A stretch of 64,000 bases of DNA from Azorhizobium sp943371865 (GCF_943371865.1 NZ_CALRWL010000001.1:186001-250000); one strand, 5' to 3'. Shown: positions 25,872 to 34,501, counted from the stretch's first letter. A program made the numbers and translations. The notes: generated by a model not told the origin, from the letters alone.

Positions 25872-25886
25872 TACAATCGATTGCAG
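25872..25886. promoter_or_regulatory. LacI-type operator copy 2 (TACAATCGATTGCAG)
   Basis: Exact repeat of the 15-base sequence at 25849-25863, located between the divergent dioxygenase and LacI genes. Confidence 0.75.
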
Positions 25887-25989
25887 CTTGTCAATCGCGA
25901 ATTGGCGGATCAGGGTCCGAGGGACAGGTTTCGCGCAGAATCGGCCGGATGGATGGAATCAGGTGGCGGGACAGGACACGACAGGCGCA

Positions 25990-27099
25990 ATGGCTCCCTC
26001 ACCCCCGATCACCCTCAAGCGGCTGGCAGAGGCCACGGGCGTCCATCCTTCCACCGTCTCCCGTGCGCTGAATGAGAAGACCCGCCATCTGGTGGCGGCC
26101 GACGTGGCCGAGCGCATCCTGGCGGCGGCGCAGGCCTTGGGCTACACGCCCAACCGCCTGGCTGCGAGCCTGCGCACCGGGCGCTCGCGGCTGATCGGCG
26201 TCATCCTGCCGGATATCGCCAATCCGGTGTTTTCGCCCATCCTGGGCGGCATCGCCGAGGTGTTGGCGGCGGCCGGCTATTCCCCGGTGGTGGCGGACGC
26301 GGGCGATGACACCTCGCTGCAGACCCTGTTCGTGGACAATCTCATCAACCATCAGGTGGATGGGCTGATCCTCGCCACCGTGACCCGCGAGGACGGGGTG
26401 GTGAGCCACTGCCTGGCGCGGGGCGTGCCGGTGGTGCTGGTCAACCGCTTCGAGCAGCGCGGACGGGTGTCGGCCGTGGTGTCGGACGATGCCGCCGGCA
26501 TGTGCCTGGCGGTGGATCATGTGGTGGCGCAAGGTCATGCGGTTATCGGCCATGTGGCCGGGCCGCATCATCTCTCCACCGGAGAACTCCGGCGCAGCGG
26601 CTACGGGGCGGCCATGGCGCGCCACGGCCTGGCGCCGCACGTGGAGGAGGCCGAGCGCTATGCCCGCGAGGCGGGCATCGGCCCCGCGCTGCGGCTGCTG
26701 GACACGGTCCCGGGCCTGACCGCCATTCTGGCGGCCAATGATCTTCTCGCCTTGGGCGTCTATGACGCGCTGCACAGCCGCGGCCTGTCTTGCCCCGGCG
26801 ACATCTCCGTGGTGGGTCACAACGACATGCCGTTGGTGGATCTGGTGGCCCCACCGCTCACCACGGTGCGGATCAGCCACCGCGACATGGGCCGCGAGGC
26901 GGCGCGCCTGCTGTTGGAAGAGATTGCCGACGGCGCCGATGTGCGCCGCCGCATCGTCCTGCCGCCGGAGTTGGTGACCCGCGCCTCCACCGGGCGCCCA
27001 AGTGGGGGTGCCGGCCGGCGGTTCGTCACCCCGTTGGGGGGCAGGCCGGATGGGCTGCCGCCGTTCCGCCGGCAGAAACGTCCCGGACTCGGCGACTGA
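25990..27099 (+). CDS. LacI-family transcriptional regulator
   Basis: A 369-residue regulator. The N-terminal HTH (ITLKRLAEATGVHPSTVSRAL) and hinge helix (LGYTPNRLAASLRTGRSRLIG) are standard, followed by a periplasmic-binding-protein-like sensor with LPDIANPVFSPILGGI and AILAANDLLALGVYDAL. I chose the ATG at 25990; a GTG at 25963 would add nine residues. The C-terminus carries about 30 extra Arg/Gly/Pro-rich residues beyond the normal end. It is divergent from the dioxygenase/BKACE unit and two identical palindromes lie between them, so it most likely represses that unit and itself until an inducer related to the imported compound binds. Confidence 0.92.
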   Translation: MAPSPPITLKRLAEATGVHPSTVSRALNEKTRHLVAADVAERILAAAQALGYTPNRLAASLRTGRSRLIGVILPDIANPVFSPILGGIAEVLAAAGYSPVVADAGDDTSLQTLFVDNLINHQVDGLILATVTREDGVVSHCLARGVPVVLVNRFEQRGRVSAVVSDDAAGMCLAVDHVVAQGHAVIGHVAGPHHLSTGELRRSGYGAAMARHGLAPHVEEAERYAREAGIGPALRLLDTVPGLTAILAANDLLALGVYDALHSRGLSCPGDISVVGHNDMPLVDLVAPPLTTVRISHRDMGREAARLLLEEIADGADVRRRIVLPPELVTRASTGRPSGGAGRRFVTPLGGRPDGLPPFRRQKRPGLGD

Positions 27100-27137
27100 G
27101 GGAGGCGCCGACGCGCGCCGCCCTTCGCTTGCCGTCC

Positions 27138-27818
27138 CTAGGCGCCCGGGCGCAGCATCTGGAACATGATGTCGGGGCTGATCTGGGCATAGCCGCCCGG
27201 GCCGCCGGCCCGCAGGATCGGGTAGGCGTCCGCGGTCTGGTAGATGCCGTCCTTGAGCAGGCGGCGGTCGATATGCACGCCCACCACCTCGCCCAGCACC
27301 AGCCAGGCGGAAATATCCTTGCCGTCCGCGGCCTTGAGCTGGATCAGCTGCGAGAGCCGGCACTCGAATGACACCGGGCTTTCCGCCACGCGGGGCGCGG
27401 CGATCTTGCGGCTGGGTGCGGGCGTGAGGCCGGCGAGGGCGAACTCGTCCACCTCCGGCGGCACCGCGGCGCAGGTGGCATTCATGGCCTCTGCCAGATC
27501 GCGGGTGGCGAGGCTCCAGCCGAATTCGCCGGTGCGCTCGATATTGGCGACGCTGTCCTTCCAGGAGGTGCTGGAGAAACCGATGATCGGCGGGCGGTAG
27601 TTGAAGCCGTTGAAAAAGCTGTAGGGGGCGAGATTTAGCACGCCGTCCGGGGCGCGCGAGGAGATCCAGCCGATGGGGCGCGGCCCCACGATGGCGTTGA
27701 ACGGGTCATGGGGCAGGCCATGGCCTGCGGCGGGCTCGTAGAAATAGGATTGGTCCACCGGGGGCCTCGCGCTGCTGCTGATACTGACCGCAGATACGCC
27801 GGTCTGAGCCAGGTGCAA
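27138..27818 (-). CDS. Flavin reductase-like FMN-binding protein (DIM6/NTAB family)
   Basis: A protein of about 226 residues with the split-barrel flavin reductase-like domain: NAIVGPRPIGWISSRAPDGVLNLAPYSFFNGFNYRPPIIGFSS is the typical FMN-binding start, and VAESPVSFECRLSQLI the dimer strand. Members are FMN reductases, flavoprotein oxygenases or haem-like dehalogenating proteins; the role here is unknown. The start is uncertain. TTG at 27818 follows AGGAG (27826-27822) by three bases, CTG at 27812 is better spaced, and a TTG at 27881 gives a longer form. It is convergent with the LacI gene and divergent from the XapX/amidohydrolase unit. Confidence 0.82.
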   Translation of the reverse strand: MHLAQTGVSAVSISSSARPPVDQSYFYEPAAGHGLPHDPFNAIVGPRPIGWISSRAPDGVLNLAPYSFFNGFNYRPPIIGFSSTSWKDSVANIERTGEFGWSLATRDLAEAMNATCAAVPPEVDEFALAGLTPAPSRKIAAPRVAESPVSFECRLSQLIQLKAADGKDISAWLVLGEVVGVHIDRRLLKDGIYQTADAYPILRAGGPGGYAQISPDIMFQMLRPGA

Positions 27819-27946
27819 AGGCTCCTTTGGGATGCGACACGCGGGCCGGGGTTTCAGACAAAAGGCCGGCGGATCCGACAAGACCCCATCGCGCCCTCTG
27901 CCTAGCCTCTGCGCAACGGACCCCGTCCGACGTCAGGAGACAGCCT

Positions 27947-27997
27947 ATGGCCAAGGCGGCGAAACCCTTTCCCGGCACGGCCCGAAAGCCCATGTGA
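27947..27997 (+). CDS. Candidate 16-codon leader peptide coupled to XapX gene
   Basis: A basic 16-residue open frame (MAKAAKPFPGTARKPM) with AGGAGA seven bases before its ATG. Its TGA overlaps the ATG of the XapX gene by one base (TGATG). The XapX gene has no good ribosome binding site of its own, so coupled re-initiation from this frame would explain its translation. No homologue is recognised. Confidence 0.4.
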   Translation: MAKAAKPFPGTARKPM

Positions 27998-28278
27998 TGA
28001 AGCTTTATCTGGCCTCTCTCGCCGTGGGCGTGCTGGTGGGCGTGCTCTATGCCCTGGTGGGCGTCCGCTCGCCCGCGCCTCCGGTGGTCGCTTTGCTGGG
28101 CCTGCTCGGCATGCTGGCGGGCGAGCAACTGCCTGATGCGGTGCGCCAGGCCCTCAAGGGCGAATGGCCGACGCTGGGGATCGTCTCGCGCCCGGCCGCC
28201 GCGCCCACCGCCGCCGCCCCGACCGTCCCCGCCAAGGCAACGGACGGCGGCGGCACCCCTCCCGTCACGCACGGTTAG
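27997..28278 (+). CDS. XapX-domain small membrane protein
   Basis: A 93-residue protein with an N-terminal XapX domain: MKLYLASLAVGVLVGVLYALVGVRSPAPPVVALLGLLGMLAGEQ gives two hydrophobic helices joined by the conserved RSPAPP turn. The C-terminal 40 residues are an Ala/Pro/Thr-rich tail. The family is of unknown function and often lies beside amidohydrolases, as here (28341-30311). It has no clear ribosome binding site and overlaps the stop of a short upstream frame by one base. Confidence 0.85.
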   Translation: MKLYLASLAVGVLVGVLYALVGVRSPAPPVVALLGLLGMLAGEQLPDAVRQALKGEWPTLGIVSRPAAAPTAAAPTVPAKATDGGGTPPVTHG

Positions 28279-28340
28279 TCCGCTCGCACGCACCCAATGG
28301 CAGGCGCCCCCGCGCCCTCCCACTCGAAGGACCGTATGCC

Positions 28341-30311
28341 ATGGCTGACCTGACACGCCGGGACGTTGCCCTCGGCACCGCCGCCTTCACCGCATCCAGC
28401 CTGTTCGGCCGCGGCGCCGCCGCCCAATCGCCTGCCCCAGAGGGATCGAAAATGACCGCTGACCTGATCCTCGTGAACGGACGCTTCACGACGCTCGACA
28501 CCTCGAATCCCAATCCCCAGGCAGTGGCCATCGCCGGCGGCAAGTTCCTGGCGGTGGGCGACGAGCGGGACGTTCGCGCGCTCGCCACGCCGACGACGCA
28601 GGTCATTGATTTGAGAGGCCGCCGGGTCATTCCCGGGCTGATCGACAGCCACATGCATATCATCCGCGGCGGGCTCAATTATAATATGGAGCTGCGCTGG
28701 GATGGGGTGTTCTCGCTGGCGGATGCCATGCGCATGCTCAAGCAGCAGGTGGATCGCACGCCGGCGCCGCAATGGGTCCGGGTGGTGGGCGGCTTCACCG
28801 AGCAGCAATTCGCCGAGAAGCGCCTGCCGACCATCGAGGAGTTGAACGCGGTGGCGCCGGACACGCCGGTGTTTATCCTGCATCTCTATGACCGCGCCTT
28901 GTTGAATGGCGCGGCTTTGCGGGCGGTGGGCTATACCAAGGATACGCCCAACCCGCCCGGCGGCGAGATCGTCAAGGATGCGGCGGGCAACCCCACCGGC
29001 CTGCTGCTGGCCCGGCCCAATGCCACCGTGCTCTATGCCACCCTGGCCAAGGGGCCGAAGCTGCCGGCGGAATATCAGAAGAACTCCACCCGCCATTTCA
29101 TGCGCGAGGTGAACCGCCTGGGCGTGACCGGGGTGATCGATGCGGGCGGCGGCTTCCAGAATTATCCGGATGATTACGCCATCATCGAAGAACTGCACAA
29201 GGATGGGCAGCTGACGGTGCGCATCGCCTATAATCTCTTCACCCAGAAGCCGAAGGAGGAGCTGGCCGACTTCTCCGGCTGGTCGAAGCAGGTGAAGCCG
29301 GGGCAGGGCGATGACCTCTATCGCAACAACGGCGCCGGCGAGATGCTGGTCTATAGCGCCGCGGACTTCGAGGATTTCCGGGTCGAGCGGCCGGAAATGC
29401 CGGCGAACATGGAGACCGACCTGGAGCCGGTGATCCGTCTTCTGGCCGAAAATCGCTGGCCCTGGCGCCTGCACGCCACCTATAACGAGACCATCGACCG
29501 CGCCCTCAATGTCTTCGAGAAGGTGAACAAGGATATTCCCTTCACCGGCCTCAACTTCATCTTCGATCATGCCGAGACCATTACCGACCGCAACATCGAC
29601 CGTATTGCCGCTCTGGGCGGCGGCATTGCGGTGCAGCACCGAATGGCCTTTCAGGGCGAGTATTTCGTCGAGCGTTACGGTGCCCGCGCCGCCGAGCGGA
29701 CGCCGCCGGTGCGGCGGATGCTGGAGAAGGGGGTGAAGGTGGGCGCCGGCACCGATGCCACCCGCGTCGCCTCTTATAATCCTTGGGTTTCCTTGTCCTG
29801 GCTGGTCACGGGCAAGACCTTGGGCGGCATGTCGCTCTATCCGGCCTCCAATCGGGTGGATCGGGAGACCGCTCTGGGGCTGTGGACCCATGCCAATACC
29901 TGGTTCTCCACCGAGGAAGGCAAGAAGGGACGGATCAAGGTCGGGCAGCTGGCCGATCTCGCCGTGCTGTCCGAAGATTATTTCGCGGTCGAGGATGATA
30001 AAATCAAGGATATCACCTCGGTTCTCACCCTGCTGGGCGGAATGCCGGTGCATGGGGATGGCGACTTCAAGCACCTGGCGCCGGTGCTGCCCGCGCCCAT
30101 GCCGGACTGGTCGCCGGTGGGCACGTTCGGCGGCTATCGGAAGCGGGCGGAGTCCTCCAGCGAGAGCAAGTATGCCATGGCTGCGGCCTGTGGCTGCGCC
30201 AGTTCCTGCGGGGTTCACGGCCATGCCCATGCGGCCGCCTGGACTGCGGATGCGCCCACCTCCGATACCGGCTTCTGGGGCGCGCTTGGCTGCTCCTGCT
30301 GGGCGTTCTGA
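28341..30311 (+). CDS. Exported amidohydrolase family 3 (YtcJ-like) with Cys/His-rich C-terminal tail
   Basis: A 656-residue metal hydrolase with a twin-arginine-type signal (LTRRDVALGTAAFTASSLFG), so probably folded in the cytoplasm and exported by Tat. The amidohydrolase_3 domain includes LVNGRFTTLDTSNP, VIPGLIDSHMHIIRGG with the metal motif HMH, LNFIFDHAETI, AVQHRMAFQG and GAGTDATRVASYNPW near the end, followed by KVGQLADLAVLSEDYF. After about residue 610 there is a tail holding CGCASSCGVHGHAHA and ending GCSCWAF; this tail is not part of the hydrolase fold. The ATG at 28341 follows GAAGGA. It is flanked by XapX and DoxX membrane-protein genes in the same direction. The substrate is unknown. 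Confidence 0.87.
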   Translation: MADLTRRDVALGTAAFTASSLFGRGAAAQSPAPEGSKMTADLILVNGRFTTLDTSNPNPQAVAIAGGKFLAVGDERDVRALATPTTQVIDLRGRRVIPGLIDSHMHIIRGGLNYNMELRWDGVFSLADAMRMLKQQVDRTPAPQWVRVVGGFTEQQFAEKRLPTIEELNAVAPDTPVFILHLYDRALLNGAALRAVGYTKDTPNPPGGEIVKDAAGNPTGLLLARPNATVLYATLAKGPKLPAEYQKNSTRHFMREVNRLGVTGVIDAGGGFQNYPDDYAIIEELHKDGQLTVRIAYNLFTQKPKEELADFSGWSKQVKPGQGDDLYRNNGAGEMLVYSAADFEDFRVERPEMPANMETDLEPVIRLLAENRWPWRLHATYNETIDRALNVFEKVNKDIPFTGLNFIFDHAETITDRNIDRIAALGGGIAVQHRMAFQGEYFVERYGARAAERTPPVRRMLEKGVKVGAGTDATRVASYNPWVSLSWLVTGKTLGGMSLYPASNRVDRETALGLWTHANTWFSTEEGKKGRIKVGQLADLAVLSEDYFAVEDDKIKDITSVLTLLGGMPVHGDGDFKHLAPVLPAPMPDWSPVGTFGGYRKRAESSSESKYAMAAACGCASSCGVHGHAHAAAWTADAPTSDTGFWGALGCSCWAF

Positions 30312-30313
30312 GC

Positions 30314-30754
30314 ATGGCCGGGCGGAGCGGCGCGCCAGCCGTGGCGGAACGGCTGGCAGATCTATACACGGCGCCGCTGATCCGGTGGCTGGCGATGCTT
30401 TTTCTGTGCGCGGCTTATCTTCAGGGCGGGCTGGCAAAGCTGGTGGATTTCCAGGGCGCGGTGGCGGAGATGGTGCATTTCGGCATCGCCCCCGCCGCGC
30501 CGGTGGCGGCGGCCACCATCGCCCTGGAACTGGGTGCCTCGGTGCTGATCCTGTCCGGCCGCTATCGCTGGGCGGGAGCCTTGGCGCTGGCGGGATTTAC
30601 CTTCATGGCCAATCTGTTAGCCAATCGCTTCTGGGAGCTGGCGCCGCCCGAGCGGATGATGTCCGCCAACGGCTTCTTCGAGCATCTCGGCCTGGTGGGC
30701 GGCTTCCTGCTGGTGGCCTGGTTCGACCTGCGTCGGCGGGCCGATCGTTATTAG
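30314..30754 (+). CDS. DoxX-family membrane protein
   Basis: A 146-residue integral membrane protein with four hydrophobic segments. MLFLCAAYLQGGLAKLVDF, with GGLAKL at its end, is the DoxX signature, and ALAGFTFMANLLANRFWEL the last conserved block. It follows the amidohydrolase by two bases and is therefore cotranslated with it. DoxX proteins are often linked to redox or export of neighbouring enzymes; the specific role is unknown. Confidence 0.85.
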   Translation: MAGRSGAPAVAERLADLYTAPLIRWLAMLFLCAAYLQGGLAKLVDFQGAVAEMVHFGIAPAAPVAAATIALELGASVLILSGRYRWAGALALAGFTFMANLLANRFWELAPPERMMSANGFFEHLGLVGGFLLVAWFDLRRRADRY

Positions 30755-30957
30755 GGACGCGGCTGGGGTCGGGCGGGGGCATGTGACATTGTCCATGCGT
30801 CCATCCCGTTTGGCTCCGAAATTCCCCACGATGATCACGTCCGTATGAGACGCGATATGTCCCATCCCACGGGTGCGACACATCCGGCGCGCCGCCGGTC
30901 CGTCCTGCGGTGCCGCGGCCGGGCGCGCGCGCCCGTCGGCTTTCCCCAGCTTGGAGC

Positions 30958-30997
30958 TTGACGAGGTCCAGACAGTCCTATTAACTATCGAGTTAAT
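30958..30997 (+). promoter_or_regulatory. Promoter plus TetR-type operator, site 1 (ABC permease operon)
   Basis: A -35 box TTGACG at 30958-30963 is followed by an AT-rich -10 region that overlaps the palindrome TAACT-ATCG-AGTTA at 30982-30995 (extended arms ATTAACT / AGTTAAT, 30980-30997). The same palindrome class occurs at 35390, 37935, 43167 and 44449. A further inverted repeat GGGCGAT-A-ATCGCCC lies in the leader at 31001-31015. Confidence 0.7.
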
Positions 30998-31034
30998 TAA
31001 GGGCGATAATCGCCCGGCTCCGGGGAGGAGCGCC

Positions 31035-31844
31035 ATGGCGCGCAGCGAAAGCCGACGCCGCATCCTGGGGGCCTTGCAAGGCCCGTGGCTGCGGCCTGCC
31101 ATCTTATTGATCGCCCTGGTGGTGCTGTGGGACGTGGCCATCCGGCTGTTCCACATTCCCGCCTATCAGGTGCCGGCCCCCACCGACGTCATCATCACCC
31201 TCTATCGCGAGTGGCCCATGCTGCTCTCCGAGGCGGTGCCCACCACCACGGCGACCGTGTGCGGCTTCCTGCTTTCGGCGGCGTTCGGCATCCCCATGGC
31301 CATGCTGATCGCCTCCTCCAAGACGGTGGAGAGCTATGTCTATCCCCTCCTGGTGTTCTCCCAGTCGATCCCGAAGGTGGCCATCGCGCCGCTGTTCGTG
31401 GTGTGGTTCGGCTTCGGCATCTTTCCCAAAGTGATCTCGGCCTTCCTGCTGGGCTTCTTCCCGGTGGTGGTCTCCGCGGTGCAGGGCTTCAAGTCGGTGG
31501 ATCCGGATCTGATCGATCTGGCCCGCTCCATGGAGGCCAAGGGCGTGCAGACGTTCCGGATGGTGAGCCTGCCCTTTGCCATGCCCGCCATCTTCGCCGG
31601 ATTGAAGGTCTCGGTGACGCTGGCGGTGGTGGGCGCGGTGGTGGGCGAGTTCGTCGGCTCCAATTCCGGCATCGGCTTCGTGCTGCAGCGCTCGATCGGC
31701 AATTTCGAACTGCCCACCATGTTCGCCGCTTTGGTGGTGCTGGCGATGATCGGCATGATCCTGTTCTGGATCATCGATGCGGTGGAGCGGCTCGCCATCC
31801 CCTGGCATGCCAGCCAGCGCCATGACTTCGTGGTGGCGGTCTGA
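31035..31844 (+). CDS. ABC importer permease (SsuC/TauC type), third cluster
   Basis: A 269-residue inner-membrane permease with about six hydrophobic segments, PAYQVPAPTDVIITLYREW at the periplasmic start and the coupling motif LARSMEAKGVQTFRMVSLPFAMPAI. GGGGAGGAG precedes the ATG at 31035; the longer upstream frame runs through the operator and is rejected. It is the first gene of an operon with ATPase, enolase-superfamily enzyme and cupin. The matching binding protein is encoded separately at 43277-44278, under a copy of the same operator. Confidence 0.9.
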   Translation: MARSESRRRILGALQGPWLRPAILLIALVVLWDVAIRLFHIPAYQVPAPTDVIITLYREWPMLLSEAVPTTTATVCGFLLSAAFGIPMAMLIASSKTVESYVYPLLVFSQSIPKVAIAPLFVVWFGFGIFPKVISAFLLGFFPVVVSAVQGFKSVDPDLIDLARSMEAKGVQTFRMVSLPFAMPAIFAGLKVSVTLAVVGAVVGEFVGSNSGIGFVLQRSIGNFELPTMFAALVVLAMIGMILFWIIDAVERLAIPWHASQRHDFVVAV

Positions 31845-31933
31845 CCGTCTGAGGTGCGCGGGGCGGTGGGCCGTCCTGCTGCGTTGCGTGCCCCGTTTCG
31901 AGCCCCGGTAGCGATCAAACCCGCGAGGATCTT

Positions 31934-32752
31934 ATGGCGCGACCCCATCTGCGGCTGGCCAGCGAAGCTCCGGCGCCTTCGCCGCGCCCAATCATCGAAA
32001 TGGCCGGCGTATCGAAGACCTATCGCACCCGCGATGGCGATGTGCCCTCGCTGCGGCCGATCGACTTCACCATCAACGCCGGCGAGTTCCTGGTGGTGGT
32101 GGGCCCGTCCGGCTGCGGCAAGTCCACCTTGCTGAAGATGGTGGCCGGCCTGCTGCCGCCCAGCTCCGGCGAGATCCGGGTGGAAGGGCGCGTCATCACC
32201 AAGCCGCACGGGGATGTGGGGGTGGTGTTCCAGCAGCCGCTGCTGCTGCCGTGGCGCTCGGTTTTCTCCAATGTGATGATGCCGGTGGAGGTCAAGCATC
32301 TCGATCGCGACAGCCACGCCAAGCGCGCCCACGAACTGCTCAAGATGGTGGGCCTGCAGGATTTCGAGCGCAAATATCCCTGGCAGCTGTCCGGCGGCAT
32401 GCAGCAGCGCGCCGCCATCTGCCGCGCTTTGGTCCACGACCCCAAGATCGTGCTCATGGACGAGCCGTTCGGTGCGCTGGATGCCATGACCCGCGAGAAG
32501 ATGAATGTGGAGTTGCAGACCATCCAGCGCGCCACCGGCAAGACCGTGCTGTTGATCACCCACTCCATACCGGAAGCGGTGTTTTTGGCCGACCGGGTGC
32601 TGGTGATGAGCGAGCGCCCCGGCTCCATCGCCGCGGTCTATGACGTGGACATCGAGCGCCCGCGCACCCTGGATGTGATGGCCGACCCCAAGTTCGTGGC
32701 GCTGACCCAGAAGATCCGCCACCATTTCTACGCCCATGGCGGCCTGGATTGA
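31934..32752 (+). CDS. ABC importer ATPase (SsuB/TauB type), third cluster
   Basis: A 272-residue ATPase with Walker A GPSGCGKSTLLKMV, Q-loop FQQPLLLPW, signature LSGGMQQRAAICRALV and Walker B VLMDEPFGALDAMT, and the switch His in LITHSIPEAV. A 20-residue N-terminal extension precedes the domain. It follows the permease after 89 bases and its stop shares one base with the next start (TGATG). Confidence 0.92.
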   Translation: MARPHLRLASEAPAPSPRPIIEMAGVSKTYRTRDGDVPSLRPIDFTINAGEFLVVVGPSGCGKSTLLKMVAGLLPPSSGEIRVEGRVITKPHGDVGVVFQQPLLLPWRSVFSNVMMPVEVKHLDRDSHAKRAHELLKMVGLQDFERKYPWQLSGGMQQRAAICRALVHDPKIVLMDEPFGALDAMTREKMNVELQTIQRATGKTVLLITHSIPEAVFLADRVLVMSERPGSIAAVYDVDIERPRTLDVMADPKFVALTQKIRHHFYAHGGLD

Positions 32753-34149
32753 TGGACGCGCCGGCCTTCGCGCTCGGCGACATTGCGCTGTTCGAGCGGC
32801 CGGTGGAGTTTGTCACCCCGTTCCGGTTCGGGGCGGTGACGGTGGAGCGGGCGCACCAGGCGTTCGTGCGGGTGGAGATCGTCCTGGCCGACGGCCGGCG
32901 CAGCATCGGCGGCACCGCCGAACTGATGGTGCCGAAATGGTTCGACAAGCGCCCGCACCTCTCCCCTGAAGCCACCGTGGACGAACTGCGCGGCGCCCTG
33001 GCGCTGGCGCGGGCGCACTATCTCGCCACGGAGCGGCGCGCCACCGCCTTCGGCCACCATGGCGCCTGCTATCCCGCCCATATGGCGGCGGCCACGGCGG
33101 CGGGTCTGCCGGCGCTGGCGGCGGCGTTCGGCCCGGCGCAGATGGACAAGGCGATCCTGGATGCGCTGCTGCGGGCGCAGGGCATCGACGTCTTCACCGG
33201 CTTCTCAGGCAATGTCATGGGCCTCGATGCCCGCCTGACGCCGGACCTCAGCGCCGACCAGATCACCGCCTTCCTCGCCGCCCGCCGCCCCCTGCCGCAG
33301 GTGGCGCTGCGGCACACCGTGGGCATGGCCGATCCCTTGACCGGGCCGGGCGGGCTGGCGGCCATCGTTGAGGAAACCGGCGCCCGCTTTTTCAAGCTGA
33401 AGCTCTCCGGCGATGGCGCCGCCGATGCGGCGCGTCTGGCGGCGATCTGGCAGGTGCTGGAGCAGGTGGAGGGCGCCCGCGCCAGCCTGGATGCCAACGA
33501 GCAATATGCCGATCTCGCCAGCCTGCGCGCCTTGCTGGCGCAGCTCAGCTCGGACGCGGCCCTGCGACCTTTGTTCCACCGGCTGCTCTATCTGGAGCAG
33601 CCTTTGCCGCGCGACCTCACCCTGGAGACGCCGCTGGACGGGCTGGGTGCCGATCTGCCGCTGATCATCGACGAGGCCGACGATAGCTATGGCGCCTTTC
33701 CCGCCGCGCGGGCGCTGGGTTATGGCGGGGTGTCGTCGAAATCCTGCAAGGGCCTCTACAAATCCCTGCTGAACGGCGCCCGCGCCCGCACCTTCGGCGG
33801 CTTCCTCACCGGGGAAGACCTCACCTGCCAGGCGGGGCTGGCGGTGCAGCAGGACACGGCGCTGGCGGCCTTCCTGGGCCTGACGCATGTGGAGCGCAAC
33901 GGCCATCATTATGCCCCCGGCTTCGGCGCCGCGCCGGCGGCGGAAGCCGGGCGCTTCGCCGCCGCGCATCCGGATTTTTACGAGACGACCGCCGCCGGCC
34001 CGCGTCTGGCGATCCGCGCCGGCAAGCTGGAGACCGGGGGCCTTGGCGTACCGGGCTTCGCCTCGGCGGCCTTGCCCGATTGGGACAGCCTGTCGCCGCT
34101 GTGGACGCCCAACGCCGCCCCTCTCAACCCGGAAGGCGTCCTGCCATGA
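32752..34149 (+). CDS. Enolase-superfamily (mandelate racemase/muconate lactonising-like) enzyme
   Basis: A 465-residue member of the enolase superfamily, longer than the usual 360-400. The MLE-type catalytic set can be read: KLK (Lys215-x-Lys217) in FFKLKLSG, the metal ligands Asp247 in LDANEQY, Glu in YLEQPL near 283 and Asp/Glu in IIDEADDS near 306, and the opposite Lys in SSKSCKG near 330. The first 100 residues are an atypical capping region. It could racemise, dehydrate or cycloisomerise a carboxylic acid substrate in the cluster's pathway; no specific reaction is assignable. It overlaps the ATPase stop by one base and the cupin start by four. Confidence 0.78.
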   Translation: MDAPAFALGDIALFERPVEFVTPFRFGAVTVERAHQAFVRVEIVLADGRRSIGGTAELMVPKWFDKRPHLSPEATVDELRGALALARAHYLATERRATAFGHHGACYPAHMAAATAAGLPALAAAFGPAQMDKAILDALLRAQGIDVFTGFSGNVMGLDARLTPDLSADQITAFLAARRPLPQVALRHTVGMADPLTGPGGLAAIVEETGARFFKLKLSGDGAADAARLAAIWQVLEQVEGARASLDANEQYADLASLRALLAQLSSDAALRPLFHRLLYLEQPLPRDLTLETPLDGLGADLPLIIDEADDSYGAFPAARALGYGGVSSKSCKGLYKSLLNGARARTFGGFLTGEDLTCQAGLAVQQDTALAAFLGLTHVERNGHHYAPGFGAAPAAEAGRFAAAHPDFYETTAAGPRLAIRAGKLETGGLGVPGFASAALPDWDSLSPLWTPNAAPLNPEGVLP

Positions 34150-34493
34150 GCGAAGCCAATTTCATGATCGCGCGGCTGGACGAAATCCCCGCCGTGCCGT
34201 GCCCCTGCGGCTTCGCCCGCCGGGCGTTCGCCACCGCGGACAATGCGCTCGCCACCGTCCATCTCACCGACATCACGGAAGATGCGCGGGTGCACTACCA
34301 CAAGCATATGACCGAGATTTACGTGATCCTGGAGGGGGAGGGGGTGATGGAGCTGGATGGGGAACGCATCCCGGTTGGCCCGCTCACCTCCATTTTCATC
34401 AAGCCGGGCTGCCGGCATCGGGCGGTGGGGCGCATGCGCATCCTCAACATCCCGATCCCGGCCTTCGACCCGGAGGACGAGTGGTTCGACTGA
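34146..34493 (+). CDS. Cupin-domain protein
   Basis: A 115-residue single cupin with an intact metal-binding motif: HYHKHMTEIYVILEGEG gives the HxH...E set, and FIKPGCRHRAVG the second-motif histidine. It is the last gene of the importer/enolase operon and is convergent with the ferredoxin reductase (8 bases apart). Similar cupins act as isomerases, dioxygenases or sugar-binding regulators; the function here is unknown. Confidence 0.85.
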   Translation: MSEANFMIARLDEIPAVPCPCGFARRAFATADNALATVHLTDITEDARVHYHKHMTEIYVILEGEGVMELDGERIPVGPLTSIFIKPGCRHRAVGRMRILNIPIPAFDPEDEWFD

Positions 34494-34501
34494 GCGCCCG
34501 C

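Noticed and set aside
28275..30437. A 720-codon minus-strand open frame opposite the amidohydrolase
   Set aside because: Codon-bias shadow; no ribosome binding site and no domain.
30921..30936. GC-only palindrome (GGGCGCGCGCGCCC) before the ABC permease operon as an operator
   Set aside because: Low-complexity GC alternation in a GC-rich region; the AT-rich TAAC-N6-GTTA palindrome nearby is the better operator.
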